Below are positions 53,957 through 62,695 of a DNA stretch of 64,000 bases, piece by piece. A program made the position numbers and the translations under genes. The stretch's first letter is position 1; each line of letters begins with the position of its first letter. The notes below the pieces were generated by a model that was not told the DNA's origin, did no database searches, and worked only from the letters and a program-made list of their open reading frames with translations. Source of the stretch: Achromobacter sp. MYb9 (GTDB taxonomy: Bacteria > Pseudomonadota > Gammaproteobacteria > Burkholderiales > Burkholderiaceae_B); contig NZ_PCOQ01000007.1 of NCBI RefSeq assembly GCF_002975275.1, positions 62,001 through 126,000 of the forward strand, in the 5' to 3' direction.

Positions 53957-54951
53957 TGGACGAGCCCGCTGCCGGACCTTTGACAGACGGCTTCGGACGC
54001 CGGATCGACTACCTGCGCGTTTCCGTCACCGACCGCTGCGATTTGCGTTGCAGCTACTGCCTGCCCAAGGATTTCAAGGGCTTCGAGACGCCGGCCAACT
54101 GGCTGCGCCTTGACGAAATGGCGCGGCTGGTCGGCGTGTTCGTGGGCCTGGGCATCCGCAAGGTCCGGCTCACGGGGGGCGAACCGCTGCTGCGCCGGGG
54201 CGTCGCCGATCTGGCGCGAGACATCGCCGCGATGCCGGGGCTGGCCGACCTGTCCGTCTCCACCAACGGCACGCAACTGGTGCGCCATGCCGAAGCGCTG
54301 CGCGCCGCTGGCGTGACCCGTCTGAACATCAGCCTGGACACACTGGATGCCGCCGCCTTCAGCCAGATCACCGGCCGGGATTGCCTGGATTCGGTGCTGG
54401 CGGGGTTGGCCGCGGCGCGGCAAGCGGGCTATTCCCCCATCAAGCTGAACAGCGTCGTGCATGCCGCGACGCCGGAAGACGACGTTCGGCGTTTGCTGGA
54501 CTATGCGGTCGAACAAGGGTTCGTGCTGCGCCTGATCGAGCCCATGCCGATGGGCGAATGCGGCCGGGGCTTCACGCATACGGACTTGAACGCGCTGGGC
54601 ACGCGCCTGGCGGCGGACGCCGGGCTGGTGCCGTCGCTGGCCGGGTCGGCCACCGGCCCGGCACGGTACTGGACAGCGGGCGAGGGCGCGCCGGTGCTGG
54701 GCGTGATTACCCCCATGTCGCGTCATTTCTGCGCGGCGTGCAACCGGGTTCGCCTGGGCGTGGACGGCACGCTATACCTGTGTCTGGGGCAGGAAGCCCA
54801 GGTGCCGCTGGGCCGGCTGCTGCGTAGCGGGGCCAGCGACGCCCAGCTGGCTCGAGCGATTCTGGCGGGCATCGCCGCCAAGCCGGAACGGCACGATTTC
54901 GTGACCCGCCCCGAGCGCATCGTCCGGTTCATGGCGCAGACGGGGGGCTGA
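53953..54951 (+). CDS. moaA: GTP 3',8-cyclase, molybdenum cofactor biosynthesis
   Basis: 332 residues. CDLRCSYC is the radical SAM cluster motif, LTGGEPLLRRG the GGEP motif, and HFCAACNRVRLGVDGTLYLC supplies the second 4Fe-4S cluster. The C terminus ends in the required Gly-Gly. MoaA converts GTP to the precursor of molybdopterin. Gene placement within the nar operon (ATGA overlap with the isomerase, 1-bp gap to the carbonic anhydrase) ties cofactor supply to nitrate reductase expression. Confidence 0.95.
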   Translation: MMDEPAAGPLTDGFGRRIDYLRVSVTDRCDLRCSYCLPKDFKGFETPANWLRLDEMARLVGVFVGLGIRKVRLTGGEPLLRRGVADLARDIAAMPGLADLSVSTNGTQLVRHAEALRAAGVTRLNISLDTLDAAAFSQITGRDCLDSVLAGLAAARQAGYSPIKLNSVVHAATPEDDVRRLLDYAVEQGFVLRLIEPMPMGECGRGFTHTDLNALGTRLAADAGLVPSLAGSATGPARYWTAGEGAPVLGVITPMSRHFCAACNRVRLGVDGTLYLCLGQEAQVPLGRLLRSGASDAQLARAILAGIAAKPERHDFVTRPERIVRFMAQTGG

Positions 54952-54952
54952 C

Positions 54953-55612
54953 ATGCGAGATATCGAACGGTTCGTCGACGGCTTCCAGCGGTTTCAACAG
55001 CAATACTACGAGCAGGCGCCCGCGCTGTACCGTAATCTGCGCGACGGCCAGCACCCCAGCACGCTGCTGATCGGCTGCTGCGATTCCCGGGTGGACCCCG
55101 CCATGATGCTGGGCTGCGACCCCGGCGACATTTTTGCTGTGCGCAACGTGGCCAACCTGGTGCCGCCCGCCAGCGCCGATCGCGGTCTGCAGGGCGTGCT
55201 GGCGGCGATACAGTTCGCGGTGGAGCAATTGCGGGTCAGCCGCGTGATCGTGCTGGGACACGCGCATTGCGGCGGCATCCGGGCGCTGATGGAACGGCGC
55301 ACCCGCAGCGATGGCGAAACCGACTATCTGGAGCGCTGGATGGACATCGCGGAACCGGCCCGCCACCGCGTGCTGCGGCAGATGCCGGCCGCCACCGACG
55401 CCGAGCGCCGCCGCGCCTGCGAGCAGGCGTCCATCCTGATCTCGCTGCGCAACCTCGAGGACCTTCCTTTCGTGCGCCGCGCCGTCCAGGCGGGCGACCT
55501 GACGCTGCACGGCTGGTACTTCGATCTGGTGGCCGGGGCATTGCTGGCATACTCGCCGCGGGCAGACGCGTTTCTGCCCGTAGTCTGTCCCTTGTTTACG
55601 GAGCATGCATGA
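54953..55612 (+). CDS. beta-class carbonic anhydrase
   Basis: 219 residues with the zinc ligands in [16 protein letters not shown] (Cys and the Asp-Arg dyad) and [13 protein letters not shown] (His and Cys). It interconverts CO2 and bicarbonate in the cytoplasm. It lies 1 bp after moaA and overlaps mobB by ATGA, so it is translated as part of the nitrate respiration operon. The reason for its presence is not obvious; bicarbonate or pH balance during fast proton-consuming nitrate reduction is one idea (inference). Confidence 0.92.
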   Translation: MRDIERFVDGFQRFQQQYYEQAPALYRNLRDGQHPSTLLIGCCDSRVDPAMMLGCDPGDIFAVRNVANLVPPASADRGLQGVLAAIQFAVEQLRVSRVIVLGHAHCGGIRALMERRTRSDGETDYLERWMDIAEPARHRVLRQMPAATDAERRRACEQASILISLRNLEDLPFVRRAVQAGDLTLHGWYFDLVAGALLAYSPRADAFLPVVCPLFTEHA

Positions 55613-56106
55613 CCCCAGTTTTCGGTATTGCCGGCCGGTCCGGCAGCGGCAAGACCACCCTGATCGAAGCGATGTTGCCGTTGCTGGCGGCGCGGGGCCT
55701 GCGCGTGAACGTCATCAAGCACAGCCACCACGATTTCCAGATGGAGCCGCCGGGCAAGGACAGCGCGCGCTTCCGGCTGGCCGGCGCGCAGGAAGTGATG
55801 GTGGCGTCGCCTTACCGCTACGCCATCGTCCACGAGCTGCGGGATGCGCCGGAGCCCTCGCTGGCGCAACAGCTGGCCCGCCTGTCGCCGGCCGATCTGG
55901 TGCTGGTCGAAGGCTTCAAGCAGGCGGCGATCCCGCGCATCGAGGTCTTTCGGCCCGCGCTGGGCAAACCGCCGCTGCATGCGCAAGACAGCAGTTTCCT
56001 GGCGGTCGCGACCGACGCGCCGCTGGACGCGGGCTTGCCCTGCCTGCCGTTGAACGACCCGGCGCGGGTGGTGGATTTCCTGTGCGGCGCGCTGGGCCTG
56101 GAATGA
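55609..56106 (+). CDS. mobB: molybdopterin-guanine dinucleotide biosynthesis adaptor protein MobB
   Basis: 165 residues with a P-loop [27 protein letters not shown] and [18 protein letters not shown], all typical of MobB GTPases. MobB assists MobA in attaching GMP to molybdopterin to form the bis-MGD used by NarG. GGAG lies 6 nt upstream of ATG 55609, which overlaps the carbonic anhydrase stop. No mobA is seen nearby. Following narX-like gene starts 46 bp later. Confidence 0.93.
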   Translation: MTPVFGIAGRSGSGKTTLIEAMLPLLAARGLRVNVIKHSHHDFQMEPPGKDSARFRLAGAQEVMVASPYRYAIVHELRDAPEPSLAQQLARLSPADLVLVEGFKQAAIPRIEVFRPALGKPPLHAQDSSFLAVATDAPLDAGLPCLPLNDPARVVDFLCGALGLE

Positions 56107-56152
56107 AGGCGTCTACACTGTCAGCCGTACCGCGCTGCCTGCACCGATCGTC

Positions 56153-58090
56153 ATGACGCCTTCCTCACCCATCGCCGGACTTGATGGCCTGCCTTCGCCG
56201 CGGCATCGCCTGTCCACGCGCATCATCGCCAGTTCACTGGCGGCGCTGGTGGTGGTGCTGTCGATGATCAGTTGGACGCTATGGCTGTCCTGGCAACTGG
56301 AAGGTGCGGGCGCGGCCATCAACGACACGGGCAGCCTGCGCATGCGCGCCAACCGCGTGGCGGTCGAACTGATGCGGCCGCAGGCCGGCCGCGAAGTCCG
56401 CACCCAGGAGCAGATCGCGGTGCTGGACGAAACCATCGCGCGGCTGGCGCGGGGCAACCCGGCCCGTCCGCTCTTCATTCCCAGCAATGCCGAGATCCGC
56501 GCGCAATGGCACGACGTGGCCAGTTACTGGCAAGACGTCATGAAACCGGCCGCGCTGCGCAGCATCGCGCAGCCCGACGCCGCGACGTATCTGCAGACCC
56601 TGCCTGAATTCGTCTCGCGCGCCGATACCCTGGTGGGAATGATCGAACAGGACAACGCTGGCAAGACCACGTCGTTGCGGTTGTCGCAGGGCATTCTGGC
56701 CGCGATCGCCAGCGCCGGCACGCTGGCGATGATCTATCTGCTGTACTTATGGATCATCGCGCCCGTGCTGCGTTTGCGCGACGGCTTGAAGCGCATGGCC
56801 GAGCGCGAATTCAGCACGCGTCTGCCGGTGGAAAGCCAGGACGAATTCGGTCTGCTGGCCAGTGGCTACAACCGCATGGCGGACGAACTGCAAGACCTGT
56901 ACACCGGCCTGGAACAGCGGGTAGAGCAAAAGACCGCGCAGTTGGCCGCGCAGAACCGCGACATCGGCGCGCTGTACGACATGGCGGCCTTCTTGAACCA
57001 GCCGAACGAGATCGAGGCCATGTGCGACGGCTTTTTGCGCCGCGTCATGTTGCAGTTCGACGCGGAAGGGGGCAGCATCCGGGCGCTGGATCCCACCAAC
57101 GAAAAGCTGAATCTGGTGGTGTCGGTGGGCTTGTCCGACGAACTCGTGGAATCCGAACACTGCATGAAGGTCGGCGATTGCTACTGCGGCGTCGCGACAC
57201 GGCAGGCGGGTGTCATCGTCATCCAGGATTTCCGCCATTCGTCGCCCGAACTGGACCTGAACTGCCAGCGAGAGGGCTTTGCCAGCGTGGCGGTGTTTCG
57301 CATCGTGACTCGCGACGAGGTGCTGGGATCGTATTCACTGCATTTCCGCCAGCAACGCCGTTTGGCGCCGTCTGATTCGCAGTTGCTGGAGACCCTGGGC
57401 CAGCACCTGGGCGTGGCGCTGGACAACCGGCGCCTAAGCGCGCAGGCCCGGCAACTGGCGGTGGTGCAGGAACGCGGGCTGGTCGCGCAGGGCCTGCACG
57501 ACAGCCTGGCGCAGGGCCTGAATTTCTTGAACCTGCAATTGCAGATGCTGGACGGCGCGGTCAAGCGTGGCGACCAGGAAGAAATCACCGAGATCCTGCC
57601 GTTGCTGCGCACGGGCGTGGACGAAAGCTACCAGGACGTGCGCGAACTGTTGACCAACTTCCGCAGCAAGCTGGGGCAGGGGGATCTGCGGGCCGCCATC
57701 GAATCCACCGTGGACCGCTTCCGCCGCCAGACCGGCATCGACACCGACCTGCGCTTCGGCGGGGACGAAGGCGGGCCGCTGCCGCCCGAGCAGCAGCTAC
57801 AGGTGCTGTTCATCCTGCAAGAGGCGCTATCCAATGTGCGCAAGCACTCCGAAGCCAGCCAGGTGCAGATATCGGTAAGCAACGAGCGCGACTTCTCGCT
57901 GTTGATCCGCGATAACGGACAGGGTTACGACGCTGCCGAAGTGGCCGAACGCGGCGAATCCCATGTTGGCCTGCACATCATGCAAGAGCGCGCCGCGCGG
58001 ATGCGCGCCGTGATAAAACTCGAATCCCAGCCCGGCGCCGGCACGCGCGTCGCGCTGACCTTGCCTGGCAGCGAACGCCAGGCCGCCTGA
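56153..58090 (+). CDS. narX: NarX-like nitrate/nitrite sensor histidine kinase
   Basis: 645 residues. Two membrane helices (about 24-46 and 182-203) flank a periplasmic sensor with a P-box-like AINDTGSLRMRANRVAVEL (residues 55-73), the nitrate-binding motif of NarX/NarQ. A HAMP segment, a GAF-like central module with cysteines in EHCMKVGDCYCGVAT, and a HisKA_3 domain follow, with the phosphorylated H449 in QGLHDSLAQGLNFL. The ATPase domain ends with GLHIMQERAARM. It should phosphorylate the NarL-like regulator encoded 12 bp later. No clear ribosome site precedes ATG 56153. Confidence 0.93.
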   Translation: MTPSSPIAGLDGLPSPRHRLSTRIIASSLAALVVVLSMISWTLWLSWQLEGAGAAINDTGSLRMRANRVAVELMRPQAGREVRTQEQIAVLDETIARLARGNPARPLFIPSNAEIRAQWHDVASYWQDVMKPAALRSIAQPDAATYLQTLPEFVSRADTLVGMIEQDNAGKTTSLRLSQGILAAIASAGTLAMIYLLYLWIIAPVLRLRDGLKRMAEREFSTRLPVESQDEFGLLASGYNRMADELQDLYTGLEQRVEQKTAQLAAQNRDIGALYDMAAFLNQPNEIEAMCDGFLRRVMLQFDAEGGSIRALDPTNEKLNLVVSVGLSDELVESEHCMKVGDCYCGVATRQAGVIVIQDFRHSSPELDLNCQREGFASVAVFRIVTRDEVLGSYSLHFRQQRRLAPSDSQLLETLGQHLGVALDNRRLSAQARQLAVVQERGLVAQGLHDSLAQGLNFLNLQLQMLDGAVKRGDQEEITEILPLLRTGVDESYQDVRELLTNFRSKLGQGDLRAAIESTVDRFRRQTGIDTDLRFGGDEGGPLPPEQQLQVLFILQEALSNVRKHSEASQVQISVSNERDFSLLIRDNGQGYDAAEVAERGESHVGLHIMQERAARMRAVIKLESQPGAGTRVALTLPGSERQAA

Positions 58091-58102
58091 CACGTTCCCA
58101 AC

Positions 58103-58765
58103 ATGCCTATCCGTATCCTGCTCGTCGATGACCACACGCTGTTCCGTTCCGGCGTGCGCCTGCTGCTGCAACGCCAGCCTGATTTTGAAGTGGTGGCCGA
58201 GGCGGGGGACGGCGTCGAGGGCATCAAACGCGCCAAGGAACTCAAGCCCGACGTGGTGCTGCTGGACTTGAACCTGCCTGGCCTGTCCGGCCTGGAAACG
58301 CTGCAACTGCTGACGCAGGATCTGCCGTCCTGTGCGGTCATCATCCTGACGGTCTCGGAAGAGGCCGACGAGCTGGGCCAGGCGCTGCGCGATGGCGCGC
58401 GCGGCTATCTGGTGAAGAACATCGACGCCGAAGTGCTGACCACGGCCATCCGCCGCGCGGCGGCCGGTGAATCGGTCATCGCCGAAAGCATGACCGCCAA
58501 GCTGGTCGACCAGTTTCGCGGGCAGGCCACGCTGGCGGCGCAGACGCCCGGCAACGCCGAACGCCACCGGCTGACGGCGCGCGAAACGCAGATTGTCCAA
58601 TGCCTGGCGCGCGGCGCCAGCAACAAGGTCATCGCGCGTGAGCTTGACGTCAGCGAAAGCACGGTCAAGATCCACGTGCAGAACGTGTTGAAAAAGCTGA
58701 ACCTGACCAGCCGCGTGCAGGTCGCGGTGTACGCCGTGGAACACGGGCTGCATTCCGAAGAATAG
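58103..58765 (+). CDS. narL: NarL-like response regulator
   Basis: 220 residues. The receiver domain has ILLVDDHTLFRSG and the phospho-acceptor D55 in VVLLDLNLPG. The LuxR-type DNA-binding domain reads LTARETQIVQCLARGASNKV and SESTVKIHVQNVLKKL. It is the partner of the NarX-like kinase and a candidate to bind the shared promoter elements of narK1 and narG. The 12-bp gap marks one operon. Confidence 0.94.
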   Translation: MPIRILLVDDHTLFRSGVRLLLQRQPDFEVVAEAGDGVEGIKRAKELKPDVVLLDLNLPGLSGLETLQLLTQDLPSCAVIILTVSEEADELGQALRDGARGYLVKNIDAEVLTTAIRRAAAGESVIAESMTAKLVDQFRGQATLAAQTPGNAERHRLTARETQIVQCLARGASNKVIARELDVSESTVKIHVQNVLKKLNLTSRVQVAVYAVEHGLHSEE

Positions 58766-58798
58766 CGCCCCGTTTTCACGGCGCGGGCGCAGCCGGGT

Positions 58799-58840
58799 TT
58801 GATCTGCGACAAGGCCCGGATGGCGGCCGGACCCTAGACT
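58799..58840 (+). promoter_or_regulatory. ANR/FNR box and -10 element of the ubiUVT operon
   Basis: TTGATCTGCGACAA (58799-58812) matches TTGAT-N4-ATCAA at 8 of 10 positions. TAGACT (58835-58840) follows after 22 bp, the class II FNR geometry (box centred near -41.5). The predicted transcription start falls about 1 nt before the ubiU ATG. Confidence 0.65.
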
Positions 58841-58847
58841 GGCCGGC

Positions 58848-59864
58848 ATGCAAACTCGAACCTCTCCTATAGAGCTCGTGGCCCCCGCCGGCAGCCTGGC
58901 TGCCTTGAAAGCCGCAATCGAGGCGGGCGCCGATACCGTCTATCTCGGGCTCAAGAACGCCACCAACGCCCGCAATTTCGCCGGGCTCAATTTCACCGAA
59001 AACGACATCCGGGCCGGCGTCGACCTGGCGCACCGCAAGGGCCGGCAGGTGCTGTTCGCCATCAATACGTTTGTGCAGGCGGGCCGCTCGCAAGAATGGC
59101 ACGACGCGGTGGATGCCGCCCACGGGCTGGGCGCGGATGCGGTCATCATGGCCGATCCCGGCCTCTTGGCCTACGCCAGCGATCGCTATCCCGACTTGCG
59201 CTTGCATCTATCCGTGCAGGGCTCCGCCACGCACGCCGACGCCATTGAACTGATGAAAGCGCAATTCGGCATCCGCCGCGTGGTGCTGCCGCGCGTGCTG
59301 ACCCTGGCCGAAGTCGCCCGCATTTGTGCGAACGTCAGCGTGGAAGTCGAAGTCTTCGGCTTCGGCAGCCTGTGCGTCATGGCGGAAGGCCGATGCCTGC
59401 TGTCGTCCTATGCCACCGGCGATTCCCCCAACAACAAAGGCGTGTGTTCGCCCGCCCACGCCGTGCGCTGGGTAGAAGAGAACGGGCGCATGGACGCGCG
59501 CTTGTCCGGCATTCTCATCGACCGCTACGAACCCGGCGAGCCAGCCGCCTATCCCACGTTGTGCAAAGGCCGCTTCGACGTCGACGGCGTGGCCGATCAC
59601 GCTTTGGAAGAGCCCACCAGCCTGAACGCCATCGGCCTGTTGCCGCGCCTGGCCGAAATGGGTGTGTCCGCCATCAAGATCGAGGGCCGCCAGCGCAGCC
59701 CGGCCTATGTCACGCAGGTGGTGTCCACACTGCGTGCGGCGCTGGACAGCGTGCATGCCGACGCTGCGCGCTTTTCCCCGCGGCCCGAATGGAACGCCTT
59801 GCTGGCGCGCCATGCGGAAGGATCCCAAGTCACCCAAGGCGCATTCGAACGTCCATGGAAATGA
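58848..59864 (+). CDS. ubiU: O2-independent ubiquinone hydroxylase subunit, U32 family
   Basis: 338 residues. The motif IELVAPAGSLAALKAAIEAGADTVYLGL and GLNFTENDIRAGV are those of U32 proteins. Four cysteines C176, C183, C200 and C239 match the 4Fe-4S ligands of Escherichia coli UbiU (169, 176, 193, 232) with a constant offset of seven. With UbiV and UbiT it hydroxylates ubiquinone precursors without oxygen, keeping quinone synthesis going during nitrate respiration. It is preceded by an ANR/FNR box. The ATG lies almost at the predicted transcript start, with no ribosome site visible. Confidence 0.94.
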   Translation: MQTRTSPIELVAPAGSLAALKAAIEAGADTVYLGLKNATNARNFAGLNFTENDIRAGVDLAHRKGRQVLFAINTFVQAGRSQEWHDAVDAAHGLGADAVIMADPGLLAYASDRYPDLRLHLSVQGSATHADAIELMKAQFGIRRVVLPRVLTLAEVARICANVSVEVEVFGFGSLCVMAEGRCLLSSYATGDSPNNKGVCSPAHAVRWVEENGRMDARLSGILIDRYEPGEPAAYPTLCKGRFDVDGVADHALEEPTSLNAIGLLPRLAEMGVSAIKIEGRQRSPAYVTQVVSTLRAALDSVHADAARFSPRPEWNALLARHAEGSQVTQGAFERPWK

Positions 59865-60754
59865 AACCGAACCCATTCCAGATATCCGTCGGCCCGCTAT
59901 TGTATTACTGGCCGCGCCAGCGCACGCTGGACTTCTACGCCGAGCTGGCCGACAGCCCGGCCGACATCCTCTACATTGGCGAAACGGTCTGTAGCCGCCG
60001 CCACGAACTGCGCGCGGACGACTGGCTGGACCTTGCCCGTGATCTCCGGGATGCGGGCAAAACCGTGGTGCTGTCCAGCCGCACCTTGATCGAAACCGGC
60101 GCGGAGGCGCACGCCTTGAAGAAGCTCTGCGACCAGGACGACTTCATGGTCGAGGCGGGTGAACTGGGCGCGATGCGGCATCTGACGGGCCGCGCCTTCG
60201 TGGCGGGCCCGCATGTGAACGCCTATCACGGCGGCACGCTGCGCTGGCTGGGCAGCCAGGGGGCGGTGCGCTTCGTGGCGCCGCTGGAAATGGACGGCGC
60301 CACGCTGGCCCGCCTGCTCGAAGAGCGCCCGACCGACATGGCGGCCGAAGTGATGGTGTGGGGCCGCATGGCGCTGGCCTTTTCGGCGCGCTGCTTTACC
60401 GCCCGGCACTTCCGGCTGAAGAAGGACGATTGCGGTTTCCGTTGCATCGAACATCCCGACGGGTTGGACATGCGCACGCGCGAGTCCCGCGAGTTCCTGG
60501 GCATCAATGGCATTCAGGTGCAGTCCGCTGCCTGCCTGGACTTGCTGGCCCAGGCGTCCGAACTTGCCCGCATGGGCGTCGACGTCCTGCGCGTCAGCCC
60601 GCAGTCATCCGGTACCCTGGATGCCGTGGCGGCGCTGGATGCGATCCGTGACGGCGGCGCGCCCATGGCGGTTTCTCCGCCTGCCGGCGTGGGCCGATGC
60701 AACGGCTATTACCACGGCCGCTCCGGTATCGAACTGCTGGAGGCCACGGCGTGA
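59855..60754 (+). CDS. ubiV: O2-independent ubiquinone hydroxylase subunit UbiV
   Basis: 299 residues starting MEMKPNPFQISVGPLLYYWP. Cysteines C46, C180, C193 and C197 correspond to the 4Fe-4S ligands of Escherichia coli UbiV (39, 180, 193, 197), within FSARCFTARHFRLKKDDCGF and its surroundings. It forms a heterodimer with UbiU. It overlaps ubiU by 10 nt; ATG 59861 (ATGA overlap) is an equally possible start. It overlaps ubiT by GTGA. Confidence 0.94.
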   Translation: MEMKPNPFQISVGPLLYYWPRQRTLDFYAELADSPADILYIGETVCSRRHELRADDWLDLARDLRDAGKTVVLSSRTLIETGAEAHALKKLCDQDDFMVEAGELGAMRHLTGRAFVAGPHVNAYHGGTLRWLGSQGAVRFVAPLEMDGATLARLLEERPTDMAAEVMVWGRMALAFSARCFTARHFRLKKDDCGFRCIEHPDGLDMRTRESREFLGINGIQVQSAACLDLLAQASELARMGVDVLRVSPQSSGTLDAVAALDAIRDGGAPMAVSPPAGVGRCNGYYHGRSGIELLEATA

Positions 60755-61188
60755 GTTCCGCCTTGAACCTTGGTCCGCCGGCGTGGCTTGCCCGCGTGGG
60801 CCGGCGCCTGCCCGCGCCATTCGTGTCGTTGCACTTCGTCGCCGGCCTGGAGTTGTCGCGACGCCTCAATTGGCTACAGCCGCCAGCGGAACTGGACGGC
60901 CGCAGTTTCGCGATCACCATTGAAGACCTGGGCCTGCGCAGCGCCTTCACGGTGCGTGGCGGCGCATTCCGGCCCGCCTGGGACCGCGCCACGTGTGACC
61001 TGGAACTGGGCGCCAAACTGGCCGACCTGATCAGCCTGGTGCGGGGGCAAACCGACGCCGACACGCTGTTCTTCCAACGTCGCCTGCGGATTTCAGGGGA
61101 CACCGAACTTGGCCTGATCGTGAAGAACTGGCTGGATGCCGCGCCCCGGCCAGCGTGGCTGGAGCGGCTGCGCGGGGCAGGGGGCTGA
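60751..61188 (+). CDS. ubiT: SCP2-domain accessory factor of O2-independent ubiquinone synthesis
   Basis: 145 residues from GTG 60751, with GGAGG 7 nt upstream and a GTGA overlap with ubiV. The SCP2/UbiJ-like lipid-binding domain includes FAITIEDLGLRSAFTVRGG, LGAKLADLISLVRGQTDADTLFFQRRLRISGDTELGL. UbiT is thought to bind the hydrophobic quinone precursors for UbiUV. The set ubiU-ubiV-ubiT matches the known pathway, in this order here. It is the last gene of the cluster. Confidence 0.92.
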   Translation: MSSALNLGPPAWLARVGRRLPAPFVSLHFVAGLELSRRLNWLQPPAELDGRSFAITIEDLGLRSAFTVRGGAFRPAWDRATCDLELGAKLADLISLVRGQTDADTLFFQRRLRISGDTELGLIVKNWLDAAPRPAWLERLRGAGG

Positions 61189-61264
61189 CGCGGCCGCGAC
61201 AGCGCCAAGCCGCTGCAAAATAAGGGTTTTTACTCATTAGACAAAGTAATACGGCGGATAAGAA

Positions 61265-61281
61265 ATAAGAATTTTTCTTAT
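61265..61281 (+). promoter_or_regulatory. A/T-rich palindrome upstream of the MHS transporter gene
   Basis: ATAAGAA (61265-61271) and TTCTTAT (61275-61281) are perfect inverse arms with a 3-nt centre, 61 bp before the transporter start. It lies in an unusually A/T-rich stretch (61215-61285) of the 154-bp gap and may be an operator. Confidence 0.4.
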
Positions 61282-61342
61282 GGTGGGGCCAGGGCTATAA
61301 CAGCGGGCTGACAGACCTCAACCTACCGTAAGAGAGATAAAC

Positions 61343-62695
61343 ATGAGGGGAAAACCTGCGACAGGGCACCAGCCGGTGCGCGCGTCGACCGCCGCTTTCG
61401 TCGGTACCATGATCGAGTGGTACGACTTCTACATCTACGCCACTGCCGCGGCGCTGGTGTTCGGCAAGCTCTTCTTCCCGTCGGCCTCCGGCTTCTACGG
61501 CACCCTGGCCGCGTTGGGCACGTTCGCGGTGGGCTTCTTCGCCCGCCCGCTGGGCGGCGCGATCTTCGGCCATATCGGTGACAAGATCGGGCGCAAGAAA
61601 TCGCTGGTGATCACATTGGTGATGATGGGCTCGGTGACCGTATTGATCGGCCTGTTGCCCACCTATGCTTCCATCGGCTTCTGGGCGCCGGTGCTGCTGG
61701 TGGTGTTGCGCATCGTGCAGGGCATCGCGGTGGGTGGCGAATGGGGCGGGGCGGTGTTGATGGCCGGCGAGCATTCGCCGGACCAGAGCAAGCGCACTTT
61801 CTTCGCGTCTTTTGCGCAATTGGGCAGCCCCGCCGGGCTGATTTTGTCGATGCTGATGTTCAAGCTGGTGACGGGCCTGGACGATGGCGCGTTCCTGAGC
61901 TGGGGCTGGCGCGTGCCGTTCCTGTTTTCGGCCGTGCTGTTGATCGTGGGTTTCGTGATCCGGCTGAGCGTCAACGAATCGCCCGATTTCCTGGCCGAGA
62001 AGCAGGCACAGGCCGATCGCGCCAAGTCCGCCTCGGCCACCCCATCCGCCGCGCCCGTGCAGGCGCCGCTTGCCCAGGTGCTGCGCGGCGCGCCCCGCCT
62101 GTTGATGCTGGCGGTTGGGGCCAATGTGCTGGGTATCGCGGGCTTCTACTTCACCAACACGTTCATGATCGCCTATACCACGCAGTACGTGGGCCTGAAC
62201 CGCGCGGTGATCCTGGACTGCCTGCTGGTCGTGTCGATCATGCAGTTCTTCATCACGCCGCTGGCCGCCTACGTAGCCAGCCGTGTCGGCAACCTGCGGT
62301 TCCTGGGCGCCATGGCGTTCGTATCGATGTTCACGCCCTACGTTATGTTCAACCTGGTCGACCAGGGCTCGCTTACCAGTATTACCCTGGGCGTTGGCGT
62401 GGCGGTATTCTTCATGGGCGCCTACTACGCGGTGATCGCAGGTTACGTCAGCGACAGCTTTCCGACCCGCATCCGCTACACCGGCATCTCCATGGCCTAT
62501 CAGCTGTCGGGCGCCATCTTCGGCGGTTTGACGCCGTTGCTGGGCACCGTGCTGGCCGAGAACTTCAAAGGCCAGTGGTGGCCGCTGGCGTTGTTGTTTT
62601 CGGCGATATCGTTGCTTTCCCTGGTTTCCGTCCTGCTGCTGGGCAATGCCGGCCAGCGCACCGAGCAATTCCAACTGAAGGATCAGCAAGCATGA
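61343..62695 (+). CDS. MHS-family (metabolite:H+ symporter) MFS transporter
   Basis: 450 residues with twelve helices. The family motif GTMIEWYDFYIYATAAALVF at the N terminus, FARPLGGAIFGHIGDKIGRKKSL after helix 2 and RIVQGIAVGGEWGGAVLMAGEH are those of the ShiA/ProP/KgtP group. It imports an organic acid or cationic metabolite with protons. AAGAGAGA precedes the ATG. It overlaps the deacetylase-like gene by ATGA, so the substrate may be an acetylated polyamine or related amide (inference). Confidence 0.9.
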   Translation: MRGKPATGHQPVRASTAAFVGTMIEWYDFYIYATAAALVFGKLFFPSASGFYGTLAALGTFAVGFFARPLGGAIFGHIGDKIGRKKSLVITLVMMGSVTVLIGLLPTYASIGFWAPVLLVVLRIVQGIAVGGEWGGAVLMAGEHSPDQSKRTFFASFAQLGSPAGLILSMLMFKLVTGLDDGAFLSWGWRVPFLFSAVLLIVGFVIRLSVNESPDFLAEKQAQADRAKSASATPSAAPVQAPLAQVLRGAPRLLMLAVGANVLGIAGFYFTNTFMIAYTTQYVGLNRAVILDCLLVVSIMQFFITPLAAYVASRVGNLRFLGAMAFVSMFTPYVMFNLVDQGSLTSITLGVGVAVFFMGAYYAVIAGYVSDSFPTRIRYTGISMAYQLSGAIFGGLTPLLGTVLAENFKGQWWPLALLFSAISLLSLVSVLLLGNAGQRTEQFQLKDQQA

